From Amyelois transitella (Eukaryota > Arthropoda > Insecta > Lepidoptera > Pyralidae), in NCBI RefSeq assembly GCF_032362555.1, contig NC_083525.1, forward strand, positions 4,821,501 to 4,885,500: a stretch of 64,000 nt of DNA, written 5' to 3'. This document shows positions 55,301-64,000 of this stretch, piece after piece (position 1 is the stretch's first letter; every line of letters begins with the position of its first letter). The position numbers and the translations under genes were made by a program. Below the pieces are notes generated by a model that was given only the letters and a program-made list of their open reading frames with translations, made no database searches and was not told where the DNA came from.

Positions 55301-58273
55301 AATGCACGGTACACAGGATCCTTCACCGTTAGACCTAAGGTTACCTAGCAATCAAATTAATGCCATTTACTCGAAGGAGCCATTGGAAGATTGACAGAAA
55401 TTGGTTAAATAAATTGAATGATAAAAAAAATAATTTGGACTTGACTATATATTTTTTCTTTGTTCTAGTTGTATTGTCATTTCTTTGCTAAAATTTACCT
55501 AAATTTATATTGAATAAGTGTGTTATTGTATACTTTTCTTATTGTTACAGTGGTCACTGGCAGTACAGATGGAATAGGCAAAGAATATGCCAGACAGGTA
55601 AAAATTCAATAATTTAGCTAATGAAATGCAAAATGCTAAATAGTCACTGGTTATTTACGGATTACTAACCGGCCTTGGTCTAGCATTTAGAATGTGTATT
55701 AAATCTATACCTATTTCCTAGTAGAAATGATATTGCTAGGCAGGTTTTTTTCTAATGAACTTGAGATACATTTAAGTATTGAGTGATGAATGTATGTGAA
55801 TAAAAAAAAACAAAATAGGCATGCGGGGATCATGGCAGATGTTGACCGCTCCAAGAAAGACGCGAATTTAACAGAAATTATCACTTTTGAAAATAATCAT
55901 TCATTTGCCAAAACGAGATGAGAGTTTTTTTATTTATCAAGATATATTATTTGTTACAGTTGGCAGAACGAGGCTGTGATATTGTTCTAGTCAGTAGATC
56001 AATGGACAAATTGAAGACTGTAGCAGAGGAAATAGGTAATGATATGAGCAGCGATATTTTGGATGTCATAGCCTTTTTTTCTACGAAAGTCAAAAGCTAC
56101 AAAATACCTCTACCAACATAAAGTTTGATTTATTTATTAACAATTTATTAGCTTTTACAAGAGAATAGATACAAACTATAATTCCAGTTAAAAATGTAAT
56201 ATTTGGCATGTAAGTTTTACATGGCAACCTTTAAAATTTAATTTTACGTTTAAGTTTAAAATTTACTCTAAGATGGCAACACAAACTATACATGTGGTAT
56301 TGTCATTTTTTGGATTTGCTAAATACTGTGGAAATTAATGCTAGTACATTTCTCATCTGATTTTAACTTTTTTATATATACTTACGTTTATTTTTTTATA
56401 TTTAACGGCCTAGTTATATGGCACGGCGATAGTAGTTGGCTGTGACAGCTGCCGTGTTAGAATCCCAGGCAGGGCATGATTGACCTGGGTCTTGGATGTT
56501 AATCTATAAAAGTACCTATTTATCAAAAAATATGGTATCGTTGAGTTAGTATCTCGTAAAAGTAGTCTCGAACTTCCTTTATATTTTTATATATATTTAT
56601 TTTTACTATTGCTCAGGTATTTTTCAGATCTCATTGATAATAACTTAATTACTAATCTTTTCTTACAGAAAAGGACTTCAAGGTTCAAACTAAGGTAGTA
56701 CAAATAGATTTCTCTGGTGATGTTAGCATATACGACAAACTCTCCAACGAGATAAAAGACCTGGAAATTGGCACTGTGGTCAACAATGTGGGTCTTTCGT
56801 ATCCATATCCTGAATATTTCTTGGATTTGCCTGAATGGTTTGTATGAATTTTTTTCTTAACCTAGACGACTCCAAATTTCTGTTCATTTTGATTTATTAC
56901 ATCAGCTTACTGACGTTAGTATTGGTTGCGTCCTTAACTCTATGGAGTTCACTGAGTTGAGTGTATGGAGTTGGATTGGAGTAGTCAGGTTTTTACACGA
57001 AACGACTCTCGTCGTCGTTCGCAAACTATTCAGAGGAACAAAATCCATATTGGATCATGGTTACACATTACACTAAGAATCTAGTTGTGTGAATGTACAG
57101 ATTTTCTCGTGTTCTTTTCCCTCACAGTATAAGGGCATCGTTAAGGACTCAAACTAATGTAACTAAAAATTTATTTTTTGAGAACAAAATTAAGAGCGAA
57201 GTTTAAAATGAAAGTTAAAAAGAATATAAGGCTTGAAGGACTTTTATTTGAAAAGAAGTACTATTATTAGTAGGTAAACTATCGTATACACTCGGACGCT
57301 GTGAATAGAGAAATAGAGAAGAAATTACGTTGCAAAAGAGAGAGATAGTGAGATAACAAAAAGGCTGCATCTTCATTGATAAAAATAGCAACAGCTAAAA
57401 TGCTAGAAATAAAATACACGAAGATAAAAAAGGAAAATAGGGAAATTTAACATTAAGTCTTTACTATTCTACAGGACAAACCTCGTGACGAACTTGATCA
57501 ACATAAACGTAGTGTCAATGTTAAGAGTGACTGGCCTCGTGTTGCCCGACATGGTGAAACGTGGGAAAGGAATCGTCATCAATATTGGCTCCGGATCTTC
57601 TGAAATACCAGCACCGCTTCTCACTATTTATGCTGCAACTAAGGTATTCTTCTTTTTTTGAAATCACTTGGGAGAATATTTGCAACCTCACAAAGCTTTT
57701 GCGTATTGTATCAGCCAGTATTCAGTTACCTGAATGTGCAGATTTCTCCACGGTGTTATCCCTTACCAGAGTTTCTTATATCATGAGACAATTGTTCAGC
57801 GCAAAGTTAAATTAGTGCGCTTTATAATTTAACATCATGTTTAAACCTCTATTTACATTGAAATATCTTGTGATATCTATATTATTGATTTGATATTTTA
57901 CAACTTAACATGCATTTAATCCCCTCTTTTTTTTCCTTTTTAGGCGTTCACTACAAAGTTCTCCGAGGGTCTAAGGCACGAGTACTCCAGGCAAGGCATA
58001 TTGGTGCAGCATATTGCTCCAGGCTTCGTTGCCACAAACATGTCCAAGATCCGAAGGACGAGTTTCTTCGCTCCAAACGCGAAGACTTTCGTCAAGTCCG
58101 CCCTTAATTTACTGGGAACAGCCTCAGAAACCAATGGATACTTTGCCCATTCCCTCCTCATTACTTCAGTACAATTCTTCAGGACAATTTCGGATAGCTT
58201 CACCACCTGGATGACCAGACGAAGCATGGAGAACAGCAGGAGAATAATGCTCAAAAAGTATAAATCAGCTTAG
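46311..58273 (+). CDS. gene C: HSD17B12-like short-chain dehydrogenase (3-oxoacyl-CoA reductase type)
   Basis: Six exons: 46311-46464, 55551-55597, 55960-56035, 56669-56837, 57475-57643, 57944-58273. All junctions are GT-AG and the joined frame is 314 aa. The ATG at 46311 is preceded by an in-frame TAA at 46299. Hydrophobic N-terminus about 10-40; TGSTDGIG 54-61; VLVSRS in exon 3; NNVG 131-134; catalytic Asn160, Ser188, Tyr201, Lys205 (YAATK), all kept. The C-terminus is basic (MLKKYKSA). Intron 1 is 9.1 kb, far longer than in the paralogues (0.5-2.6 kb), and holds the 1-kb tandem duplication and several R1 copies. The exon 1 assignment rests on the matching WA-phase-1 cut and on homology to exon 1 of A, B and D. 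AATAAA occurs 53 bp after the stop and again at 59286 and 59319. Confidence 0.9.
46465..48949. other. gene C intron 1, left part
   Basis: Mostly AT-rich. An R2 scrap lies at 47484-47530 (GGTTCTGCCTACCCTTCCGG). A GC-richer patch at 48030-48260 gives a 60-codon minus-strand frame (no ATG at its start) ending at a perfect GTAAGT; no domain recognised. Confidence 0.4.
48950..49986 (+). repeat. tandem duplication, copy 1 (1,037 bp)
   Basis: Begins at ATACGCGTGTGGGGAAAACC and ends where the same sequence starts again. Differs from copy 2 at about three places: CTCATTTTC for CTCAGTTTC (49419), GTGTTGGAG for GTGTAGGAG (49523), and one extra A in TAAATAATC (about 49728). Confidence 0.95.
49281..49310. 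repeat. perfect hairpin inside the duplicated unit
   Basis: GCGATTTTTATTA pairs with TAATAAAAATCGC around TGTT. The same hairpin recurs in copy 2 at about 50318-50347. Confidence 0.9.
49987..51023 (+). repeat. tandem duplication, copy 2 (1,036 bp)
   Basis: Directly follows copy 1 head-to-tail; ends at GGACTGTTCTTAATA, then unique DNA. The open frames at 48603-49013 (crossing the left edge) and 50619-50819 have no coding signature. A decayed R1-like phrase (CCTTCTTTTAGACGATGCAC) lies inside each copy. Confidence 0.95.
51024..52798. other. gene C intron 1, middle part
   Basis: No exon or clear repeat recognised. Confidence 0.35.
52800..53013 (-). repeat. R1, tail and middle, gene C intron 1
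   Basis: ATAATCATGTCTTTATCCC, GTAGAGCCAACAGTCTTG, GTGGCAGGTTGCTACCC and ATGACATCCATGGGAAAC. Confidence 0.75.
53014..53509. other. gene C intron 1, AT-rich
   Basis: Nothing recognised. Confidence 0.35.
53510..53640 (+). repeat. R1 tail half with insertion, gene C intron 1
   Basis: GGGCGATGGGCTAGCAACC, TGTCACTATTTAAATCTCG, then GAACGCGGCCTTTCAGTC. Confidence 0.75.
53749..54007 (+). repeat. R1, full length, gene C intron 1
   Basis: Both ends present: ACCGTGTGGTTCCCGCAGC and GTGGCCATATGTATGTAC. The CAGTCTTTTCAAGACTG hairpin is exact. Confidence 0.95.
54370..54507 (+). mobile_element. R6 Helitron-like relic, gene C intron 1
   Basis: GTGACTGACAGACAGCCTGG, CTGAAATTTCCACGGGAAAT and GGTCACGGGCG, joined to an R1 tail. 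Confidence 0.4.
54500..54578 (+). repeat. R1 tail, gene C intron 1
   Basis: CTTTCAGTCTTTTCAAGATC, TTTGGCTCCTACCACATAAG, GGATAAAGGCGTTATTATG. Confidence 0.65.
54904..55089 (+). repeat. R1 with internal deletion, gene C intron 1
   Basis: GCACCGTGTGGATTCCGG, CCATGGATGTCGTAAAAGGC and GATAGGCTAGCAACCTGTC; the AAGCTGAACG-to-CTACCCC part is missing before GCAAGGGATTTAACGTG. Confidence 0.85.
55180..55260 (+). repeat. decayed R3, gene C intron 1
   Basis: CTGGATTGGATATGTCAGGT and TTTATGAAGCGAACC. Confidence 0.4.
55810..55875 (+). repeat. decayed R2 LINE tail, gene C intron 2
   Basis: GGCATGCGGGGATCATGGC, CGCTCCAAGAAAGACGCG. Confidence 0.4.
56404..56600 (+). repeat. R4 tRNA-derived SINE, gene C intron 3
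   Basis: GGCCTAGTTATATGGCACGG, CTGCCGTGTTAGAATCCCAG, GCAGGGCATGATTGACCTGG and TATCGTTGAGTTAGTATCTC. The 3' TTTGTCCCGTATATA end is lost; a T/A-rich run replaces it. Confidence 0.7.
56950..57130 (+). repeat. R3 copy with insertion, gene C intron 4
   Basis: GGATTGGAGTAGTCAGGTTT, ACACGAAACGACTC, TATTGGATCATGGTTACACA and TGAATGTACAGATTTTCTCG. Confidence 0.65.
57705..57772 (+). repeat. R3 right end, gene C intron 5
   Basis: CAGTTACCTGAATGTGCAGA, TTTCTCCACGGTGTTATCCC. Confidence 0.65.
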
Positions 58274-58325
58274 TTTCTTATGCCGCTTAGCATGCTTAAA
58301 TTTTAAGTGGAGGTAAACGCCTAAT

Positions 58326-58331
58326 AATAAA
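58326..58331 (+). promoter_or_regulatory. poly(A) signal candidate, gene C
   Basis: AATAAA 53 bp after the stop. A second pair at 59286 and 59319 would give a ~1-kb 3' UTR. Confidence 0.45.
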
Positions 58332-59677
58332 AGTCACGCAGAAGCACCTTCCGACAAAATGACAGCCTTAAATATTGGGGTATTATTTGTGGTTGTAAAT
58401 ATGATTTTGAATGAGTAGAAATTAGAAATAAGTTCACTATGTCCATAATAATGTTCCCGAAACTGGTATAACATACATAACTAATTTCAGTGGTTTATCA
58501 TTCTTCTTCTAAACTTTACCCTTATCGTTTCGGTAAAGTTTATTTTCTTAGTTTAAATATCAGTCAGATGAATGTTATCCTAAAATATTGGAATATTTTT
58601 GAACACCAAAGAATTTTAAAATGTAAATGATTTTGCGCCAATCAACACATACCTGTTGTATATTTTATAATATTCTCTCTTCTAGTTTCAACATGAAAAC
58701 TATAATTTATCTTAGCAACATCTTGAACTGCTTGCAGGTTATGTGCCCGACAAGATTTATATAAAAATGCGAAAAAGAATTATAATTTTTTGTGTAAGAT
58801 TTGAACTTTATAAAGAAAAAAAATTATGGAGCATGCTTTCACAAATTCAATTTGGTATTATTAATCAATCCTTTATAACATATTTCCTAAGATTCATTTT
58901 TGCCTTCGATTATATCCTAACTTCTTGCACTTTGTCTCTTTGTAAAATGTTTCCTTCTTTCTCAACAATGCATGGCAAAATTTACCTTTTGGCAAATTGA
59001 TGATTTTCAAAGACAATATGTATAATATGGTCTAGTAAAGTGTGGTTAATTTGTTTACCCTCTTTGGGATCTCTAGTCTAAATTTGAAAATGTTAATTTC
59101 GTGAATTAAGTAATAATTATAATAACATCATGTAGCTTTATAATGTTTAAAAAAAAACTTCGACTTCTTGACTAAAGTGGTGTATTAATAGTTGCATTTT
59201 TATAGATTTTTAGTTTAATAAGACATGTTTAATGGGCAATTAATTCATTTATAAAGCTGTGTGATATTGTAAATATAACTGTAAAAATAAAAGAGCGGTG
59301 TGTAGTCTTGGGTTCCTGAATAAAATATTAAAACATATCTAGCACTTTGTTTATTTATCTGTAGCACCTTTAGTATACAAGTGTGATAACTATGTCATCG
59401 GTACCTATTCGATAAAGGAATATTTTATAATTAAAGCAACAATCACCAGAATGATGACGAGAATTATTTCACTAAATAACGGTAACTAAAAGCTTTGTAT
59501 ATAAATAATGCAATGGTGAAGGTTAACTTAAATATGGATTTTTTTTTTGACACATACTATCTCATAAGTACGCTTTTAAAAAGGAAAGGAAAAGAAAATC
59601 AATCCATTCGTTTTGGCTCAGGAATTAACTTCATTCAGAGATAGCCACAGGTTCTAGTTAAAAAAACGCACATGGGC
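58332..59677. other. gene C 3' flank or UTR
   Basis: AT-rich; an 85-codon frame at 58743-59000 has no coding features. AATAAA at 59286 and 59319. Confidence 0.35.
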
Positions 59678-59810
59678 ATACATACATACATATGGTCACG
59701 TCTATATCCCTTGTAGGGTAGACAGAGCCAAGACTGAAGGGCTACGTTCAGCTATTTGGCTTAATGATAGTGACAGGTTGCTAGCCCATCGCCTAAAGAA
59801 GAATGGGTAT
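59678..59810 (-). repeat. R1 with two internal deletions
   Basis: A (CATA)n run, TGGTCACGTCTATATCCC, TAGACAGAGCCAAGACTG and TGACAGGTTGCTAGCCCATC. Confidence 0.85.
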
Positions 59811-60852
59811 CATTTAAGCTATCACCAATTTAATTAGTTTTGTGTTTCTTAAATAATAGGGTTTCTCCTCAACATAGTAGATCTGTCACCAAAATGTAGT
59901 CACCAAACAATGCAAAATCAGTTCCACAATAAATCACCTAAAATCCTGAGATATAAGGTCTAGTACCAAATAAATGTTTTTGTATGTATTATAATAGGTG
60001 TGTCCTAATAAGTATTTAAGCAAACTAATTTAAAGAGATCACCAATAAATCATATTATGTTACTAGAAAATTGCATTAAGTTCAAATAAAAAATTAGGGT
60101 TGTCATCATCGTTTCAACCAAAAGATTCTGCTAATTAACTAGACTCCCAAGGTTCTAAATTTCCACTGGTAGTATAAATTATATTTAAATAAAATTTTTA
60201 GCAGAGTAGTAAATAAAACAATTAAAGTTAAAATAATCAATATTTATTGTTGAAAATAATTACCACTGAACAATCAGCGCTGGTTTAAAATAGCTGGCTT
60301 ATGGCTAGCAGAATAGTAGATAAAACACTTAATTAAAGTTAAAATAATCAATAGTTAACTACTACCCATCGTTGAGGCCGGATTGGTCAATTTTTAAAGC
60401 GCGCCAATTTGTCTCCGCCCCTTTGATCATTTTTTCATTAAAATTATAAATTGATGTATTAAATTGGTAACGAATACTATTAATTTAATATCTGAACGAA
60501 ATAAAATGTTACTACTGTATTGGTGACAAAATATCAAATAAAAAGGAGTCGCAGTCAGGGATCGATAATCGATTTATTTGGTGACAGATCTACCATTCTG
60601 AGCACAGAGCTATTATTTAAGTAACAAAACTATTATTATAAGAACGAAGTTTATATTCATGTAATTCAATATAATTTTATTGGTTATCGATCTCTTATTT
60701 TACACATATATTAACATTAATTTGATAATTCATACCTGGGAACAATTTTTGTTTATCTGAGAACGAAAATATTTCGTAGCGATAGATCTATTTATTAGGT
60801 GATACAACTTGATGACAAATATAAATTTTGGTGATAGAAAATATAGTTCCCA
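59811..60852. other. gene-free stretch between C and D
   Basis: AT-rich with short internal similarities (for example TAAAGTTAAAATAATCAATA near 60222 and again near 60334). No gene seen. Confidence 0.35.
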
Positions 60853-60965
60853 AGAAGAATCCCAAGTTTGTAAGCCTATCCCTAAATCGCCTTTTACGAC
60901 ATCCATGGGAAAGAGATGGAGTGGTCCTATTCTTTTTTTCATTGGTGCCGGGAACCACACGGCAC
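60853..60965 (-). repeat. R1 head half
   Basis: AAGAATCCCAAGTTTGTAAG, ACGACATCCATGGGAAAGAG and the terminus GTGCCGGGAACCACACGGCA. The overlapping 60-92 codon frames here are translations of R1, not genes. Confidence 0.9.
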
Positions 60966-60989
60966 TGCCGGGAATCATGGGCATTAGTT

Positions 60990-61160
60990 AACAAATACCG
61001 AAGGAAATCTGAACATTCAAGCGACTGGTTGAATCATGATCCAATAAGGGTTGAATTCCCCTACGAAGACTACGAAGGAATACCCAATCCACGATCGTGG
61101 TATTAGGACGTCCCAAGGTGAGGACGTGGGGATGCAACCGGGACTAATGACAGGAGAAAA
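60990..61160 (-). repeat. R3 copy
   Basis: CGAAGGAAATCTGAACATTC, GGGTTGAATTCCCCTACG, CCCAATCCACGATCGTGG and GGGGATGCAACCGGGAC. Confidence 0.65.
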
Positions 61161-61468
61161 GAACGACTCGGATGTAGAGGAAACAAGTACAAGTTTTACG
61201 TTTAACAATCTCTCGGCTTGATTCAAAAAAAGAGATGAGAATGTTGATCACAGAAATTGAAATAATCGAGAGCTAATATGATTCCGGTTTCTTTGATTAT
61301 GATAATTACAAACATCTGAACTCCTTTTGATGACATTTGACTTATGTCCGTACATGGACGGTAATCGGTATGATTAAACAGAGACATGACTACCTGCTTA
61401 TTATAGTTTTAATATAATTATCCTCAAAAAGAAAGAAAAGGTAACCATAACATCTGATTGTTTTTCAG

Positions 61469-61564
61469 GGCTACGAAATTGGAAGCTTAGAGGACTTATT
61501 TGATGGAACGCATGCGTGCGTTTTTGTTGTGAATTTGGGTACAAAGAACAATCCGATATTTTAG
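61469..61564 (+). other. possible orphan terminal exon
   Basis: After a GTTTTTCAG acceptor-like site a 31-residue frame reads GYEIGSLEDLFDG, THACVFVVNLGTK and NNPIF, then TAG. It has the look of a nucleotide-binding-fold segment (SLEDLF-G-H-VFVV, as in NmrA-like atypical SDR proteins), but no other exon was found nearby. It may be a gene fragment or chance. Confidence 0.25.
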
Positions 61565-61756
61565 TGTCTCAATTTATCTTTAAACAAATCTAATTATTTC
61601 TTAATTGTTAGCTTGTTATTCTCAAATATATTTATGGAAGTTATAATTGGTTTTTTTTTTTTTATTTTACACATTTAATGTCTTTATTAAGAGTCACGAA
61701 AGTTATGCTGTTCTCGTATAACTGCATTGGCTTTAGGTACATATTTGTATTTGATA

Positions 61757-61802
61757 TCCAGAGGTTGCTATAGCCAATCGCTTTATAAAGAATCTCAAAG
61801 AC
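61757..61802 (-). repeat. R1 middle scrap
   Basis: CCAGAGGTTGCTATAGCCAA, TCGCTTTATAAAGAATCTCA. Confidence 0.4.
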
Positions 61803-62098
61803 ATAATAATTTAACAATCTGACCAAAAGGAAGAAAATAATAATAAAACTCAATAATATTTTATAAAAAAAGAAATACTTAAGTACGTAGTATATAATAC
61901 AAGTATATTAACAAATTTTTTACCCTTAATTTGAACAGCGCTTTCACCTTTGCTGCTACGCTAAAAGACAATAGATAAGTGATGATATAATCATGAGTAT
62001 GTACTTAAAATTAAAATTTTCTACCACATGACATTTTAAAATTTGTTAAAAATACATCATTTTACCTTGGCACGTCACCGTTCTCACACCACATAACA

Positions 62099-63590
62099 AT
62101 GGCGTTGGAAGACTGGTATTTCAGAATATCTATGTTAGTGTTTTTATTTATTGCAAAGAAAATATGGAACGTTATTTATACTTTCTGGTTAGGACCATAT
62201 GGTATTAAAGTCGATGTAAGATCCTATGGACAATGGGCAAGTAAGTAATACTTTTGTTTTACTTTCGACATTAAACACTAATAATAACTATTGTGGTAAA
62301 GTATGTATGTACCTTGAAATGCAAACTTCTTTTTTTTAATGTTAATTACATATAATAATTCGGGATATTCTTATGACCATGGATCCTAGATTAGGTCAGA
62401 TTTTTACACAAAGCGATTCCCATCTGACCTCCACAACCTTTGCAGGTAAACCTAACCCGTATTGGATCCACGGTTACACATGCACTTGAGTTACTTTGTA
62501 ATCTTTAACATGCTGTGTTTTTTTGCAAATTAAATCAAAAGTTTAAGGCGTCAAAGTTTTCCTAAATAAAATTAAGATAGGTCATTATATCCTAACTAAT
62601 ATTATAAATGGGAAACTAAGTTTGTAAAGTTTTATCTACTGAACCAAAGAAAATATACGTGCAAAATCTTACAATCATAATATAAATATTTAATATTAAA
62701 ATGTTGCAGTGGTAACTGGCAGTACTGATGGAATTGGAAAGGAATATGCGAGACAGGTCAGTACTATTATAATAGAGACTACTATGTCACCTATCCATTG
62801 TTATAGGTGAGGGAAATGGGCCTTTATATATTCTACTGATTTTAAACTTTCGTAAAATATCCGTGGTCGCTTGGTGTGTACCTAACTTCGCTTAAAAGTT
62901 ACCACATTTACTCGTAGATATGTCAATAATCAATTATGTCTTAGACCTATTATGCCAAAACCGTCATGGCAAAGAACAATACGACATGAGGATGGCCCTG
63001 AGGGGAATAATCCTGAGATAATAGTTATGTGCGCCAAAAATATCATTCTTTAATTTTGTTTATCACATTTAGGTACTTGTTGTGTTAATTATATTCAAGT
63101 GAAATAAAAGTAGGTTATGCTCGATTACATAAAAATAGTATATTTTAACCTGTAATTAATTATCACCGAAAAATTAAAATAAGTAACTAAGTAATTCAAA
63201 CATAAATTAAGACAAATCTTTCAAATTTGGTTTTGCTTTTTAGAGGCACAGAATTCGCGATTCCTCTTTGACCTGGTTCTTTAGTCTCCTTATAATAGAC
63301 ACTACTGTCACGTAGAAGGAGACTTAAGAAACATTTTTTTACATTCTACCAATATACCTTCTTCTTTTCTTTTCTTTCGATTCTTCACAGTTCCCGATGG
63401 GTACCAATTTTAAAATTTATTTAGCAAAGTTCGCATTTGTCAATGGTCAAGTATAAAGAGTAATGGAGTAATGTAATGAACAAACAATTAATTTAAATAT
63501 TTATATTCTTTCAGTTGGCGGCACGGGGCTGTGACATAATTCTTGTCAGTCGATCATTGGACAAATTGAAAAATGTTGCAAGTGAAATAG
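62099..63590 (+). CDS. gene D: HSD17B12-like short-chain dehydrogenase, 5' part (runs off window)
   Basis: Three exons are visible: 62099-62240, 62710-62756, 63515-63590, with GT-AG junctions and the same phases as genes A-C. The ATG at 62099 opens MALEDWYFRISM followed by a hydrophobic stretch to about residue 36; GQWA ends exon 1 as in the paralogues (GEWA, GKWA). TGSTDGIG falls at 50-57 and ILVSRS in exon 3. The donor after exon 3 (GTACTT) is intact, so exons 4-6 with NNVG and YxxxK are expected beyond 64000. Same orientation as gene C, 3.8 kb downstream of its stop. Role inferred from family as for its neighbours; activity cannot be judged because the catalytic part is outside the window. 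Confidence 0.88.
62383..62490 (+). repeat. R3, well-kept core, gene D intron 1
   Basis: AAGCGATTCCCATCTGACC, TTTGCAGGTAAACCTAACCC and TATTGGATCCACGGTTACAC. Confidence 0.75.
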
Positions 63591-63663
63591 GTACTTATAT
63601 TAAAAAAAGAAATATTTCATTTTATTAAGCTTTTAAGTTTTAAGAACTTATTTAACCAACAAG

Positions 63664-63780
63664 CTTGTATGAATATATTTATTAATATGGATATGGCGAA
63701 AGAAGTATGCAGGAACCGTGGCAAGTGAAAAGATGTAGTCTCTGCCTATTCCTACGGGAAACAGGGCGTGATTTATGTAG
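63664..63780 (+). repeat. R2 LINE tail, gene D intron 3
   Basis: GCGAAAGAAGTATGCAGGAA, CCGTGGCAAGTGAAAAGATG, TAGTCTCTGCCTATTCCTAC, GGGAAACAGGGCGTGATT. Confidence 0.75.
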
Positions 63781-64000
63781 ATTTATGTGTAAATAGGTAT
63801 TGAAATAATTCGAGAAGTTTGAAAGAAACATGTACCCGGCAGTTAAACAATCACTCTACTCGAAGCGATGACGTCCTATTCAAAACTTTAACATTTAAAA
63901 GTCAAGGAGAGTTCACACTACAAAAGATCTGCGTAAAACTGAATAAGTTGATGACGGATTTAGCGCGCAAGTTTTTACACACCAGACAGAGGGGTCATGT

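Noticed and set aside
57561-57815. 84-codon frame overlapping gene C exon 5
   Set aside because: Out of frame with the exon and running into an R3 piece of intron 5.

Overview
The window reads as AT-rich insect nuclear DNA, almost certainly from a moth or butterfly. The evidence is the multi-exon genes with short GT-AG introns, a cecropia/irritans-type mariner, a Lep1-like Helitron relic with CTAGT terminus, tRNA-derived SINE pieces, and dozens of copies of one short repeat with a (TATG)n tail. I name the recurrent families for this report only. R1 is a ~260 bp element running from a head CCGTGTGGTTCCCGGCACC to a tail GACGTGACTATATGTATG. R2 is the 3' end of an RTE-like LINE, encoding a C-terminal peptide of the form NVDEAKEVCRDRGKWKDVV. 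R3 is an unclassified repeat with the core GAAGCGACTCCCATCTGACC. R4 and R5 are tRNA-derived SINEs. R6 is a Helitron-like group.

Layout. 1-17.6 kb has no gene I can support except a mariner transposase pseudogene (2007-3080); the rest is repeat relics and AT-rich DNA. 17647-19398 is an intact, intronless polypeptide GalNAc-transferase (583 aa, type II membrane protein). 19.4-26.6 kb is gene-poor. From 26.7 kb to the end lies a cluster of four paralogous short-chain dehydrogenases of the HSD17B12 / very-long-chain 3-oxoacyl-CoA reductase type. Gene A (26676-32030) and gene B (32625-38192) are on the minus strand. Gene C (46311-58273) and gene D (from 62099, running off the window) are on the plus strand. 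All four share the same exon cuts and phases (first exon about 142-154, then 47, 76, ~169, 169, ~333 nt). Open reading frame lists break these genes into small fragments; here they were joined by reading splice sites.

The three complete paralogues keep the TGSTDGIG cofactor motif, NNVG and the Ser-Tyr-Lys triad, and all appear functional. By family knowledge they would reduce 3-ketoacyl-CoA in the ER during very-long-chain fatty-acid elongation, or act on steroid-like substrates. A and B resemble each other most in the last exon, so the cluster probably grew by tandem plus inverted duplication.

The most notable non-gene structures are these: a 1,036-bp tandem duplication with about three differences inside the 9.1-kb first intron of gene C; a shared 3' tail between R1 and the R2 LINE, which suggests R1 is a SINE-like parasite of that LINE; several long hairpins; and a 0.7-kb foldback complex at 41.4-42.1 kb. 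I did not find a convincing new defence-like or regulatory system.
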